This document shows, one piece after another, positions 1 through 8,572 of a stretch of DNA of 45,680 nt (positions within the stretch are counted from its first letter, which is position 1; every line of letters begins with the position of its first letter). Location of the stretch: positions 1 through 45,680 of the forward strand of contig JALGXW010000030.1 of the NCBI GenBank assembly GCA_029821875.1, written 5' to 3'. The notes below the pieces were generated by a model. The model did not search any database, was not told the DNA's origin, and saw only the letters and a program-made list of their open reading frames with translations. A program made the position numbers and the translations under genes. This DNA comes from Candidatus Hebobacterum abditum (GTDB lineage Bacteria > Armatimonadota > Hebobacteria > Hebobacterales > Hebobacteraceae).

Positions 1-1
1 A

Positions 2-277
2 ATAGCGACCGGTAGCTCCTTGATAGAAACCGTGGATATGCTGCGCGGCTTCGGGGTCGGGGACATCTACGTGGGCGTGACCCATGGCGTGCTCACCGGC
101 GATGCGGTGAAGCGGGTCGAGGACTCTCCCATCCAGCAGGTCGTCATCACCGATACCGTTCGGCTGCCCGAGGGCAAACGCTCGAAGAAGATCGTGCAGC
201 TCTCGGTCGCGCCGCTCTTCGCGCAGGCGATCCAGCGCATTCACACCGGCGAGTCCGTGAGCGCGATCTTCCAATAA
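2..277 (+). CDS. prs: ribose-phosphate pyrophosphokinase (PRPP synthetase), C-terminal part, 5' end outside window
   Basis: This is the 3' end of a gene that enters the window in frame. The visible 91 residues open with [16 protein letters not shown], which matches the ribose-5-phosphate loop region of PRPP synthetases (usually D-D-x-I-x-T-G-x-(T/S)-(I/L)). They end with [22 protein letters not shown], the family's usual C-terminus. The enzyme makes PRPP from ribose 5-phosphate and ATP in the cytoplasm and feeds purine, pyrimidine, His and Trp synthesis. It is followed 31 bp later by purE and purB on the same strand, which suits a purine operon. The family assignment is secure; the N-terminal catalytic part cannot be seen. 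Confidence 0.9.
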   Translation: MATGSSLIETVDMLRGFGVGDIYVGVTHGVLTGDAVKRVEDSPIQQVVITDTVRLPEGKRSKKIVQLSVAPLFAQAIQRIHTGESVSAIFQ

Positions 278-308
278 CGCCAATACTCCTGCGAAAGGTC
301 CTTCCTGC

Positions 309-821
309 ATGGCGAATCAGGGGAATCCACTCGTTCTCATCGTGATGGGAAGCGACTCCGACCTGCCGGCCGTCAAGCCGGCGGCGGAGACGCTCGACGC
401 GCTGGGCATCCCACATGAGATGCACGTCGCCTCCGCCCACCGAACGCCCGAGCGCGCCACCGCGCTGGCGTCCGAGGCGCGGGGCCGCGGCCTCAAGGTC
501 ATCATCGCGGCCGCCGGCGGCGCGGCGCACCTCGCGGGTGTGTTGGCCGCGCACACCACGCTGCCGGTGATCGGGGTGCCGATCGCCTCCCCTTCCGGCA
601 CCCTCGACGGGATGGACGCGCTGCTGGCCACCGTGCAGATGCCCGGCGGCGTACCGGTCGGCACCGTCGGCATCAACGGCGCGAAGAACGCGGCTCTGCT
701 CGCGGCGGAGATCATCGCCACCAGCGATGAGGCGCTGGCGGCGAAGCTGGACGCCATGCGCAAGGAGATGGCCGACAAGGTGCAGGCCGCGGACGCGAAG
801 CTGAAAGAAGGCCGCCAGTGA
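309..821 (+). CDS. purE: N5-carboxyaminoimidazole ribonucleotide mutase (PurE class I)
   Basis: The 170-residue protein has the usual PurE length and motifs: GSDSD at residues 14-18 (phosphate and substrate loop), SAHRTP at 42-47 with the catalytic His, and [10 protein letters not shown] at 68-77. The stretch [13 protein letters not shown] is also typical. The enzyme converts N5-CAIR to CAIR in de novo purine synthesis; class I enzymes work with PurK, which is not in this window. The ATG follows a GAAAGG element about ten bases upstream. The gene lies between prs and purB, and its stop overlaps a possible GTG start of purB, so co-transcription is likely. Confidence 0.95.
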   Translation: MANQGNPLVLIVMGSDSDLPAVKPAAETLDALGIPHEMHVASAHRTPERATALASEARGRGLKVIIAAAGGAAHLAGVLAAHTTLPVIGVPIASPSGTLDGMDALLATVQMPGGVPVGTVGINGAKNAALLAAEIIATSDEALAAKLDAMRKEMADKVQAADAKLKEGRQ

Positions 822-841
822 TCGAGGAAGAGGACGAGGCG

Positions 842-2200
842 ATGATCGAACGCTACTCGTATCCCCAGATGAAAGCGATCTGGGAGCAGGAGAATCGCTA
901 CCGCAAGTGGCTCGAGGTTGAGCTGCTCATCGCCGAGGGGTGGGCCGAGGTCGGCCGCATCCCGAAGGAAGCGGCGGCGAAGCTGCGGGAGAACGGCGAC
1001 AAGCTGCTCGCCAAGGGCTTCGACTTCTCCCAGATCGTGCAGCGCACCCTCGAACTCGAAGGCGATGTCCCCGGCTTCGAGCCCAAGCCCGGCCAGCCGG
1101 TCATCCGGCACGACCTCGTCGCCTTTCTCACCGCGGTCTCCGAGCACCTCGGCGAGGAGAAGGCCTATCTGCACTTCGGCGTCACCTCCTATGACATCGA
1201 GGACACGGCGACGTGCATGATGCTGCGGGAGTCGTGCGACCTGATCGAGGAGGGCGCGAAGGCCTTGGCGGAGGCGATTCGCGAGCGGGCCCGTGAGCAC
1301 AAGTGGACGCCGATGATCGGCCGCACCCATGGCGTGCACGCGGAACCCATGACCTTCGGGCTGAAGCTGGTGGTGTGGCTGGCCGAGCTGGAGCGAGACA
1401 TCGAGCGGGTGGGCCAGGCGCGGGAGAGCGTCAGCGTCGCGCTGGCCTCCGGGGCGGTGGGCAGCTACGGCACGGTTGACCCACGGGTGGAGGAGTACGT
1501 CTGCAAGCGCCTCGGCGTTGGGCTGCCGAAGGCGACGAGCCAGATCGTGCAGCGGGACCGCTTCGCGCACTACGTGAGCGCGCTTGCCATCATGGCGGGG
1601 TCGCTGGAGCGGTTCGCCACCGAGGTGCGAAATCTCCAGCGCACCGAGATTCTGGAGGTGGAGGAGCCGTTCAAGAAGGGGCAGCGCGGGTCGTCGTCGA
1701 TGCCGCACAAGCGCAACCCGATGACGTGCGAGCGGATCACCGGGCTGGCGCGGATCGTGCGCTCCTACGTGATCCCGGCGCTGGAGTGCATGGCCCAGTG
1801 GCACGAGCGCGATCTGACCAACTCCAGCGTCGAGCGGATCACCCTTCCCGACAGCAGCGTGCTCATCGACTACATGCTGCGCAAGTTCACCGACGTGGTG
1901 AAGGGGATGGTGGTCTATCCGGATCACATGCGGGCCAACCTCGAGCGCATGAAGGGCCTGGTGATGTCGGAGCACGTGATGCTCGCGCTCGTTGACAAGG
2001 GCATGGCCAAGGAGGAGGCCTACCGGACCGTACAGGCGGTGGCGATGAAAGCCTTCGAATCAGATGGCGACTTCCGCGAACTCGTCGCGCAGGACCCCAC
2101 CATATCGGGCAAGCTGAGCGAGGCCGAACTCAGCGAGTGCTTCGATTACGAGAAGCACCTCAAGCGAGTGCAAGTGGTGTACGAGAGGGTGGGGATCTAG
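842..2200 (+). CDS. purB: adenylosuccinate lyase
   Basis: The 452-residue protein belongs to the fumarase/aspartase superfamily. It shows the three conserved regions of Pur[16 protein letters not shown] at about 109-123, [10 protein letters not shown] at 160-169 with a catalytic His, and the superfamily signature [11 protein letters not shown] at 283-293 with the mobile-loop Ser. It cleaves succinyl-AICAR and adenylosuccinate, releasing fumarate, in purine synthesis. I chose the ATG at 842 because it gives the canonical N-terminus [10 protein letters not shown] and follows a GAGGACGAGG element. An in-frame GTG at 818, overlapping the purE stop, would add eight acidic residues. The third gene of the prs-purE-purB block. 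Confidence 0.95.
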   Translation: MIERYSYPQMKAIWEQENRYRKWLEVELLIAEGWAEVGRIPKEAAAKLRENGDKLLAKGFDFSQIVQRTLELEGDVPGFEPKPGQPVIRHDLVAFLTAVSEHLGEEKAYLHFGVTSYDIEDTATCMMLRESCDLIEEGAKALAEAIRERAREHKWTPMIGRTHGVHAEPMTFGLKLVVWLAELERDIERVGQARESVSVALASGAVGSYGTVDPRVEEYVCKRLGVGLPKATSQIVQRDRFAHYVSALAIMAGSLERFATEVRNLQRTEILEVEEPFKKGQRGSSSMPHKRNPMTCERITGLARIVRSYVIPALECMAQWHERDLTNSSVERITLPDSSVLIDYMLRKFTDVVKGMVVYPDHMRANLERMKGLVMSEHVMLALVDKGMAKEEAYRTVQAVAMKAFESDGDFRELVAQDPTISGKLSEAELSECFDYEKHLKRVQVVYERVGI

Positions 2201-2226
2201 GGGCGGCCGTTACTAACCCAGGCTGG

Positions 2227-2248
2227 AGACAGGGCAGGTGCCGTGTCT
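2227..2248. terminator. possible bidirectional hairpin between convergent genes
   Basis: A short imperfect stem (AGACA, mismatch, GGC / GCC, mismatch, TGTCT) lies between the 3' ends of purB and the minus-strand TPR gene. There is no long T-run on either side, only TTCCCCC downstream on the plus strand. The position is right for a shared terminator but the structure is weak. Confidence 0.25.
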
Positions 2249-2270
2249 TCCCCCTCGTTCGATCCGCGTG

Positions 2271-3839
2271 CTATCGCCGCGTCCGCAGACGGGCGAGGTC
2301 CTGCTTCGCTTCCTCGGTCTCCCGCAGGCCCATCTCCTCGAACATCTGCGCGGCCTCTTCGATCTGCGCGGCCGCGTCGGTCAGGTTTCCTCGTGCCTCC
2401 GCCAGCAGTGCTAGCTGGTGAAGCGCCCGCGCCTCCGAGGGCCGGGCGTCACACTCCTGCGAGATCTCCAGGCTCTGCCGGTAAAGCTCCTCCGCCTGGT
2501 CGAGTTGCGCCCGCGCCTGCGCGACCATCCCCAGCTCTCGCAGGCTGTCGGCCTCGCCGACTCGATCCTCTGTCTCGCGGTCGACCGCCAGGCTCAGGGT
2601 GAGCAGTTTCTCGGCCTCGTCGAGCCGGCCGCGGATGCGCGCCAGCCTCCCCATGCCCCAGTGCACGGCTCCCTCGCCCCGCCGATCCTCGCTCTGCTGC
2701 GCGAGGGCAAGGCTCTGGCGGTAGAGGTCCTGTGCCTCGTCGTGCTCGCCGCGCAGCTCGGCCACACGCGCGAGCGCATAGAGGGAGGCGCCCTCCGCAG
2801 GCAGGTCGTCCAGCTCCCGGTCTATCGCGAGGCTCTGGCGATGGAGCTTCTCCGCCTCTTCCAGCTCACCGCGCGCCGCCAGCGCGCAACCTAGTGCGTA
2901 CAGCGCGCTGCTCTCGCCCTGGCGGATGCCGAGCTCCCTTGCGAGCGCGAGGCACTGGTTCAGCAGCTCCTCCGCCTCGTCGAGCCGGCCGCGGCCCACC
3001 GCTACCCCCGCGAGCCTGTAGCGAGAGATGGCCTCCCCCTCGGGATCGTCGAGCAGTTCGCCTATCGCGAGGCTCCGGCGATAGAGCTTGTCGGCCTCTC
3101 TCAGACGGCCGCGCGCTGCCACCACGCCCGCGAGTCCGTGCAGAGAGGATGCCTCCCCCTGGCGATCGCCGAGCTCCCGGTCGATGGCCAGGCTCTGCCG
3201 ATACAGCTCCTCCGCCTCCGCCAGCTCCCCCCGCATCTCCGCCACGTCGGCCAGGCCACACAGGGAAACGCCCTCCCCGTACCGATCGCCCTGCTCCTGG
3301 GCGAGCGCGAGGCTTTGGCGGTAGAGCTTCTCCGTCTCGTCAAGGTCGCCGCGCGCCTCCGCCACGCGCGCCAGGCCGGACAGCGGAAATCCCTCCCCAT
3401 GGGGATCCCCAGACTCCCTGTACATGTCCAGGCTCTGGCGATAGAGGCTCTCCGCCTCCTCTAGTTCGCCCCGTGCCTCCGCCACGCGCCCCAGTCCGTG
3501 AAGAGAAGAGGCCTCCCCCTCGCGATCGCCGAGCTCCCGGTCGATGGCCAGGCTCTGTTGATACAGCTCCTCCGCTTCCTCCAGCTCCCCCCGCATCTCC
3601 GCCACGTCGGCGAGGCCACACAGGGAAACGCCCTCCCCGTACCGATCGCCCTGCTCTTGCGCGAGCGTGAGGCTCTGCCGATAGAGCTTTTCGCCCTCGT
3701 CCAGCCTCCCCTCGTCCACCGCCAGCCACGCGAACTCGCACAGACGCTGGACCTCGCCCGCCGGCATCCACCACCACAGCGCGCCCACGGCGGCCGCGAT
3801 GAGGACCACCATGGCGATGATCGCAAGCGCAACTCGCAT
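2271..3839 (-). CDS. membrane-anchored tetratricopeptide repeat protein (about 12 tandem 40-residue TPRs)
   Basis: The 522-residue protein starts with a single hydrophobic helix (residues about 3-24) that can anchor it in the membrane. About twenty linker residues follow, then eleven 40-residue TPR-type units and a partial twelfth up to the C-terminus. Each unit begins L-x-E-A-E-x-L-Y-R-Q-S-L, continues with G-D-R-x-G-E and ends A-x-V-A-x-x-R-G. The type resembles the TPR_12/kinesin-light-chain repeats that mediate protein contacts. The gene has a plain 120-bp periodicity. Units 1-2 and 4-5 are nearly identical, which points to a recent duplication of a three-unit block. I chose the ATG at 3839 because GAGAGGGGG lies just upstream and the hydrophobic anchor follows at once; upstream in-frame sequence looks non-coding. 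Partner unknown. Confidence 0.85.
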   Translation of the reverse strand: MRVALAIIAMVVLIAAAVGALWWWMPAGEVQRLCEFAWLAVDEGRLDEGEKLYRQSLTLAQEQGDRYGEGVSLCGLADVAEMRGELEEAEELYQQSLAIDRELGDREGEASSLHGLGRVAEARGELEEAESLYRQSLDMYRESGDPHGEGFPLSGLARVAEARGDLDETEKLYRQSLALAQEQGDRYGEGVSLCGLADVAEMRGELAEAEELYRQSLAIDRELGDRQGEASSLHGLAGVVAARGRLREADKLYRRSLAIGELLDDPEGEAISRYRLAGVAVGRGRLDEAEELLNQCLALARELGIRQGESSALYALGCALAARGELEEAEKLHRQSLAIDRELDDLPAEGASLYALARVAELRGEHDEAQDLYRQSLALAQQSEDRRGEGAVHWGMGRLARIRGRLDEAEKLLTLSLAVDRETEDRVGEADSLRELGMVAQARAQLDQAEELYRQSLEISQECDARPSEARALHQLALLAEARGNLTDAAAQIEEAAQMFEEMGLRETEEAKQDLARLRTRR

Positions 3840-4040
3840 CGTCTGACCCCCTCTCTGCCGTGTCGGGAGCACACGCCCGCTCCCAGCTCGCGCCCATTCT
3901 ACACCACGCACGCCTGCACGCCAACCGCCGACTTGAGGGTGGGCGCTTTTGCTGCTTCGGTAGCCCTGCCCCCTCATCCCCGCCCCACCCCAAGTGCTCG
4001 GCGTTAGGCTGAGTGCGCTTCGAGAGGGGGAGGGACATCC

Positions 4041-4105
4041 GTTCGGCTTCGCTCACGATGACAGAGGCCAGAGCAGGAGCTTACCTTCTGCCCGAGGAAC
4101 AGGGG
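4041..4105. repeat. degenerate copy of an intergenic palindromic repeat
   Basis: The sequence at 4042-4065 (TTCGGCTTCGCTCACGATGA followed by CAGA) closely matches 5242-5264, and both are followed by a CAGGAG...CTGCCC element. This copy is degenerate: its second arm reads CTTCTGCCC. It lies just upstream of the kinase gene and makes long N-terminal extensions of that gene unlikely. Confidence 0.55.
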
Positions 4106-4132
4106 CAGCACCCACGGGGGGCGCGCACGACA

Positions 4133-5167
4133 GTGTCCGAGTCTGACCCTACCTGCGTCTTTGGTCTCTCTGAGACTCAGCTTCGGCCGATCGTCGAGGC
4201 GGCAGCAGGCGAATCGGTGGCCTCCTTCGACATCAGCATCGAGCGCCAGGTCGAGGGAGACTACGGATTCGCGGCGGAGAAGCTGATCCCGACGTTTAGC
4301 TACGTGACGACTGAGGGCCGTCGCGGGCGGATCACGGTCTTCGCGAAGCACTCCCACAATCCCGAATCTCCGGAGGCCGAGAAGTACGGCCTCTTAGCCG
4401 CGCACGGTGTGCCCATACCCGACGTGTACGGCGTGGTGCGCAGCCCGGAGGGCCGGCCGATCCTCTTCCTCGAATATCTGGACGTCAGCGAGGAAGCGCA
4501 GTCCGCTCGTTCCACCGAAGGTCTGCTGGAGCTGCTGTCGTTGAAGGCGCGGGTCAACGCGATACGGCCGACCCCCGAGCAGACCGCGCTCCTCCCGTCC
4601 TGGTGGGAGGGTCCGGCTGCGGAAGTGAGCACCCTGGAAGTCCTGTGGGAGGAGGCCGAGCGCGGCGACTTGGGCGAGGATCTCCAGCAGTTCTGCACCT
4701 CGCGGTGGCCCGATCTTCCCGGCCTGCTGGCCTTCTTCCGTCGCCTCGAGGAGCAGGCGCGAGCGATGCCGATGGGGGTGCTGCACAACGATTTCTCCAC
4801 CGGGAACACGGGACAGCGGGCCACCGGCGAGCGCGTGGTAATGGACCCGGAGCTGATGGGCAGGGGGCCTCGCTTCGGCGACGTCAGCGGCTGGCTGGGT
4901 TCCCCAGAAGACCTCAGGGAGCGTACGGAGAACCAGCGAGACCTGGCCGAGCACTACCTGCGCGAGTACGCCCGCTGGGGTGGCTCGCCTCCATCGCTGG
5001 AGGAGTGCCTGGACGAATGCCGCCTGCTCTGGGTCTATGGGCTGTGCAACCTCGACTTCGGCCTCGGGCTGGCGCGGGCGGACTCAGATACCTGCGAGGA
5101 ATACCGCGCCGCATTTCGCCGGGGCCTGCTGAAGCAACTGACGCTGCTGCTCGACCGGTGCTGCTGA
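4133..5167 (+). CDS. aminoglycoside-phosphotransferase-like (APH/choline kinase fold) protein
   Basis: The protein has about 344 residues from the chosen GTG. HNDFSTGN at 218-225 is the catalytic loop of APH-type kinases (H-x-D-x-x-x-x-N), and the Asp of VMDPE (D238) is in the place of the DFG Asp that binds metal. VFAKHS near 69-74 could carry the ATP-binding Lys. Such enzymes phosphorylate small hydroxylated molecules such as sugars, choline, homoserine or antibiotics; the substrate is not predictable here. The frame is open back to 4013, but that stretch carries a copy of an intergenic repeat, so I prefer the GTG at 4133 behind GGGGGGC. An ATG at 4058 is the alternative. It stands alone, divergent from the TPR gene. 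Confidence 0.7.
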   Translation: MSESDPTCVFGLSETQLRPIVEAAAGESVASFDISIERQVEGDYGFAAEKLIPTFSYVTTEGRRGRITVFAKHSHNPESPEAEKYGLLAAHGVPIPDVYGVVRSPEGRPILFLEYLDVSEEAQSARSTEGLLELLSLKARVNAIRPTPEQTALLPSWWEGPAAEVSTLEVLWEEAERGDLGEDLQQFCTSRWPDLPGLLAFFRRLEEQARAMPMGVLHNDFSTGNTGQRATGERVVMDPELMGRGPRFGDVSGWLGSPEDLRERTENQRDLAEHYLREYARWGGSPPSLEECLDECRLLWVYGLCNLDFGLGLARADSDTCEEYRAAFRRGLLKQLTLLLDRCC

Positions 5168-5216
5168 GGCTGGCCGGTGCGTGGCGCGCGATGGCCCTGT
5201 CGTGCCGGCCAAGATC

Positions 5217-5293
5217 CCATTCGGCAGGCTCAGGGTAGGCCTTCGCTTCGCTCAGGATGACAGATGTCGGGGCAGGAGGCACGCTCCTGCCCC
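5217..5293. repeat. intergenic repeat with 10-bp perfect hairpin
   Basis: The block contains TTCGCTTCGCTCAGGATGAC (5242-5261), a phrase I recall as a widespread dispersed intergenic repeat in unrelated high-GC genomes. It is followed by a perfect inverted repeat: GGGGCAGGAG (5269-5278), a 5-base loop, CTCCTGCCCC (5284-5293). A related copy lies at 4041-4105 and the hairpin alone recurs at 44137-44161. It may act as a REP-like or MITE-like element, or as a terminator for the kinase gene; there is no T-run. Confidence 0.6.
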
Positions 5294-5435
5294 ACACATT
5301 GTCGTGACTTCGGGCAGTTGATCGCGCCTTCATGTCGAAGTAAGGGGCAGAGGAACACGGCCCGCGAGCCGCCGCACAGCGGCTGCGCTCGGGGTCGATC
5401 GACGCATCATTGTTCCCAGGAGGAGAGAAGAGCGT

Positions 5436-6560
5436 ATGCAGTATCGCGATTTCGGCAACACCGGTCTCAAGATCTCGGCGCTGGGCTTCGGCTCCATGCG
5501 CCTGCCGGAGAAAGACGGCCACGTCGAGCAGGACAAGGCGATCGAGATGATCCGCCGCGCCTTCGAGCTCGGCGTGAACTACATCGACAGCGCCTACTTC
5601 TACAACAACCATGAGAGCGAGATCGTCGTGGGCAAGGCGCTCAAGGGGTGGCGCGACAAGGTGACGGTCTCCACGAAGAACCCCGATAGCTCCGCCGAGG
5701 CGGACAAGTGGCGAAGCGTGCTCGACGAGCAGCTCAAGAAGCTCGACGTGGACCGCATCGACGTGTACCACTTCCATGGCATCAACTGGAATGTGTTCGA
5801 GGAGAAGATGACCCGCCCGAATGGGTGTCTGAAGGCGGCGCGCAAGGCCCAGGACGAGGGGCTGTTCACCCACCTGAGCTTCTCCTTCCACGATAAGCCG
5901 GAGAACCTGATCCGGCTGGTGGACACGGGCGAGTTCACCTCGGTCACCTGCCAGTACAACCTGCTCGACCGCGCGAACGAGCCGGGGATCGCCCGCGCCC
6001 ACGAGCAAGGGATGGGCGTCGTCATCATGGGACCGGTGGGTGGCGGGCGGCTGGGCTCGCCCACGCCCGAGCTGATGGAGCTCCTCCCGGCCGGCACCTC
6101 CAGCAGTGCCGAGATCGCGCTCCGCTTCGTGCTGTCCAATCCGAACGTGAGCTGCGCTATCTCCGGCATGGAGAATCTGCAGATGGTGGAGGAGAACTGC
6201 GCCACCGCCAGCCGGGAGGAGCCGCTGTCGGCGGAGGAGCGGGCCACCATCGTGGCGGCCTTCGAGGAGAAGAAGAAGCTCGCCGATCTCTACTGCACCG
6301 GCTGCGGGTATTGCATGCCCTGCCCCCACGGCGTGGACATCCCGGCGAACTTCTCGCTGATGAACACCTACCGGATCTACGGGCTGCTCGACCACGCGCG
6401 GGAGGAGTACCAGGGCTGGCGGACGGACGAGAAGCACACCGCGGCCTTCTGTCAGGAGTGCGAGGAGTGCGAGCCGAAGTGCCCGCAGAAGATCCCAATC
6501 ATCGCCCAGTTGAAGGAGACGGAAGAAGCGCTGGGCAAGGGCGCCAAGAAGGAAGGCTGA
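5436..6560 (+). CDS. aldo/keto reductase with C-terminal [4Fe-4S] ferredoxin-like domain
   Basis: The 374-residue protein is an AKR barrel followed by an iron-sulfur tail. The catalytic tetrad can be placed at D51 and Y56 (IDSAYFY), K81 (STKNP) and H114 (VYHFHG). The tail has two cysteine groups: C287, C290, C293, C296 (CTGCGYCMPCPHG) and C339, C342, C345, C349 (CQECEECEPKCP), enough for two [4Fe-4S] clusters. Proteins of this architecture are common in anaerobes and are usually annotated as putative oxidoreductases; the substrate and electron donor are unknown. The ATG follows a strong AGGAGGAGAG. It is preceded by the repeat at 5217-5293 and followed 49 bp later by a GNAT gene. Confidence 0.93.
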   Translation: MQYRDFGNTGLKISALGFGSMRLPEKDGHVEQDKAIEMIRRAFELGVNYIDSAYFYNNHESEIVVGKALKGWRDKVTVSTKNPDSSAEADKWRSVLDEQLKKLDVDRIDVYHFHGINWNVFEEKMTRPNGCLKAARKAQDEGLFTHLSFSFHDKPENLIRLVDTGEFTSVTCQYNLLDRANEPGIARAHEQGMGVVIMGPVGGGRLGSPTPELMELLPAGTSSSAEIALRFVLSNPNVSCAISGMENLQMVEENCATASREEPLSAEERATIVAAFEEKKKLADLYCTGCGYCMPCPHGVDIPANFSLMNTYRIYGLLDHAREEYQGWRTDEKHTAAFCQECEECEPKCPQKIPIIAQLKETEEALGKGAKKEG

Positions 6561-6609
6561 GCGCCCGGGCGGCCGGAAGGCTGGGTAGGGACTTCTGCAT
6601 TCTGGGGAG

Positions 6610-7149
6610 ATGGCGACGATGGCCGAGCAGCGCGTCGTGCTGAGGCCGATTGCCGAGGCCGATCTCTCTGACTACGTGCACTGGCTCGACGATCCCGAGG
6701 TGACGGAGTTCATGGAGGTCGAGTCCGGCGGCCACACGCTGGAGAGCGCGCGGGCGTGGCTGGGCCAGTTCTCCGATCCGGATTCCGCGAGCCGTGTCTG
6801 GGCGATAGAGGCAAACGGCCGTCACATAGGCAACTGCAGTCTGACCGCGCGAGAAGCTGGGCACAGCGCCTACTTCGGCATTGTGATCGGCGACAAGACG
6901 GCTTGGGGAAAGGGCTACGGCACTGCGGCGACCCGCCAAGCCCTTCACATCGGGTTCACGGAGATGGGCCTGCACCGAATCTTCCTCCACACGGACGCGC
7001 GGAACCGCCGAGCCGTCCGCTGCTATGAGAAGTGTGGCTTCCGGCACGAGGGCGTGCTGCGCAAGGCCCGCCTGAAGCGGGGCACATGGGCGGACACAGT
7101 CCTGATGGCCATCCTGCGAGAGGAGTGGCGCGAGGACCAGAGCCAGTAG
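6610..7149 (+). CDS. GNAT acetyltransferase, RimJ/RimL type
   Basis: The 179-residue protein has the RimJ/RimL arrangement: an N-terminal VVLRPIAEADLSDYVHWLDD, a beta strand SAYFGIVIGD, then the acetyl-CoA pyrophosphate loop WGKGYGT (99-105), and NRRAVRCYEKCGFRHEG near the C-terminus (conserved N-x-R-x-x-x-x-x-E-x-x-G-F). Members acetylate ribosomal-protein N-termini or other amines, and the substrate here cannot be told. The start at 6610 follows CTGGGGAG closely; an ATG three codons later is equally possible. It reads in the same direction as the aldo/keto reductase and may share its transcript. Confidence 0.9.
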   Translation: MATMAEQRVVLRPIAEADLSDYVHWLDDPEVTEFMEVESGGHTLESARAWLGQFSDPDSASRVWAIEANGRHIGNCSLTAREAGHSAYFGIVIGDKTAWGKGYGTAATRQALHIGFTEMGLHRIFLHTDARNRRAVRCYEKCGFRHEGVLRKARLKRGTWADTVLMAILREEWREDQSQ

Positions 7150-7216
7150 GCCAGGATCGCCGCTCGTGCGTGACCTACAGAAGTGCAACGACGGGGCACG
7201 ACGCGGGAGTCCTGCG

Positions 7217-7411
7217 TTACGAGTTGCGTTTGTCTCGGAGGATAAACGGGTTCAGGCGTGAGGAATCGCAGGGGGCCGTGCCGCTGCGGGGAACGGCCGG
7301 GGCGATGTGGCGCTTCACGAAGTCGAGCGCGGCCTCGGGGCTTTCGTCGAGCAAGACCTCGTGCAGGGCAAGCAGCGCGTCTTCATCGAGGCTGATCGAT
7401 ATTCGGTTCAC
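7217..7411 (-). CDS. small hypothetical protein (about 64 aa)
   Basis: No family recognised. The protein starts NRISISLDEDALLALHEV after the initiator and has two likely helices (residues about 8-30), followed by a proline-rich middle and a basic tail ending RDKRNS. I chose the GTG at 7411 because GGAG lies eight bases upstream and the amino-acid pattern becomes protein-like from there. An in-frame ATG at 7456 would add 15 basic residues without a good ribosome site. It is convergent with the GNAT gene and alone on its strand. Confidence 0.45.
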   Translation of the reverse strand: MNRISISLDEDALLALHEVLLDESPEAALDFVKRHIAPAVPRSGTAPCDSSRLNPFILRDKRNS

Positions 7412-7581
7412 TGGTCGTTCTCCGAATCTGTATCGCGCGAGGAAGCGGGCACGCATGGCACACCGGCCCCAGGCGAGGCCGCTCCCATCACTAATCTTGC
7501 CATGCGGACACGAGTTGTGCAAGGGGCAAAGGAGTCAGTGCGACGGTAGTTCGCCTCCCGCCCTGCCCGAGAATGCGCAAA

Positions 7582-7613
7582 GACACGCCCGGCAGATGCC
7601 TGCCGGGCGTGTC
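7582..7613 (-). terminator. strong hairpin after the beta-helix gene
   Basis: A perfect 14-bp stem (GACACGCCCGGCAG / CTGCCGGGCGTGTC) with an ATGC loop lies 33 bp after the stop of the minus-strand gene at 7646. On that strand the stem is followed by only a short TTT, so it is a terminator with a weak U-tract, or a transcript-stabilising 3' hairpin. Confidence 0.65.
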
Positions 7614-7645
7614 GCTCCGTCGTCAATGCAGCCGACCGAAGTTGA

Positions 7646-8572
7646 CTACGGCGTCGGCATGGGGATGTTCGGCCCCAGCTCCTCGCGCTCTGGATTGCCG
7701 ACCACCTTTGCGTCGTCGGGCTCATATCCTGGCCAGACCCATAAGCCGTGCGCGGGCCAGCCGTCAACGATGCGTTCCTGGAACTTGTTTCCACTTATCT
7801 TGATCTTCCCCGCCATGAGACCACACATCGAAACGTCGGATGCGTACTCGAGCGGCCCTTCGTCGCTGTTGCCGTTCTGGTAGAAGTTGTTGCCGAAGAT
7901 CTTGGTGCCGGCGATGTCCCAAGAGATACTCCAGAAGTTGCTGCTGAACACGATCCCAATGCCGTCGTTCTGGTAGATCCCGTTGTTGACGACCTGCGTT
8001 CCGAGCGTCGGCAGGTAGCGGCAGTGACAGATCCTGATCCCGCCGGTATAACAGCAGGCTCCCCAGCCATGGTAGTCCTGGTTGCTGCGAATGGTGTTGT
8101 TGACGAGCATGGAACCGTCCGCGAGAGCCACCGATATACCTGTCTGATTGCTCTCGATGACGCACTTGCTCACCGTGACATCCGAGATGCCGGCGGTGAA
8201 CTCGTTCGCGCTCGCGTAGTCGTACCCGTCTATCCACACACCAGCTCCCCACCGATCAGTGGATCCGGAGATGGTGAAGCCGGAGAGAGTCACATCGCTG
8301 CTCGTGATGCGGACGACCGCGTCGCTGCTCGACGCAGCCGTCAGCGTCGTCACATCGGACCCCTGCACTCCGCGAATGACGACCGCCTTGTCGACGACGA
8401 TGTTTTCCGTGTAGATGCCGGGTGAGACGTTGATGAGGTCGCCGTCGGAGGCGGCAGCCACCGCCGCTCCAATGGTCGCATGGTCGCCGGGAACCGTAAT
8501 GGTCGCCCCAAAGCACGCGCTGGTCGCCAGCGCGAGGATACACACCAGTGCCGGCGTTGCAATACGCTTCAT
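7646..8572 (-). CDS. secreted right-handed parallel beta-helix protein
   Basis: The 308-residue protein has a signal peptide (MKRIATPALVCILALA, then TSACFGA) and then the typical opening of NosD/pectin-lyase-like helices, TITVPGDHATIGAAVAAASDGD, followed by IYTENIVVDKAVVIRG. Repeats of the N-x-I and G-I-x-V kind follow (VVRITSSDVTLSGFTISG, CVIESNQTGISVAL, VVNNGIYQNDGIGIVFS). Such folds bind or cleave polysaccharides, or act as surface proteins; no catalytic site can be assigned. The cysteine in TSAC could be a weak lipobox. The ATG at 8572 is set by a perfect AAGGAGG seven bases upstream. A strong hairpin follows the gene and a palindrome lies about 100 bp upstream. Confidence 0.85.
   Translation of the reverse strand: MKRIATPALVCILALATSACFGATITVPGDHATIGAAVAAASDGDLINVSPGIYTENIVVDKAVVIRGVQGSDVTTLTAASSSDAVVRITSSDVTLSGFTISGSTDRWGAGVWIDGYDYASANEFTAGISDVTVSKCVIESNQTGISVALADGSMLVNNTIRSNQDYHGWGACCYTGGIRICHCRYLPTLGTQVVNNGIYQNDGIGIVFSSNFWSISWDIAGTKIFGNNFYQNGNSDEGPLEYASDVSMCGLMAGKIKISGNKFQERIVDGWPAHGLWVWPGYEPDDAKVVGNPEREELGPNIPMPTP

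Noticed and set aside
317-1975. 552-codon minus-strand open frame opposite purE and purB
   Set aside because: purE and purB are unmistakable on the plus strand; this is a high-GC shadow.
2418-3670. Long plus-strand open frames across the TPR gene
   Set aside because: They are Pro/Arg-rich mirror frames of a repetitive high-GC gene and carry no family motif.
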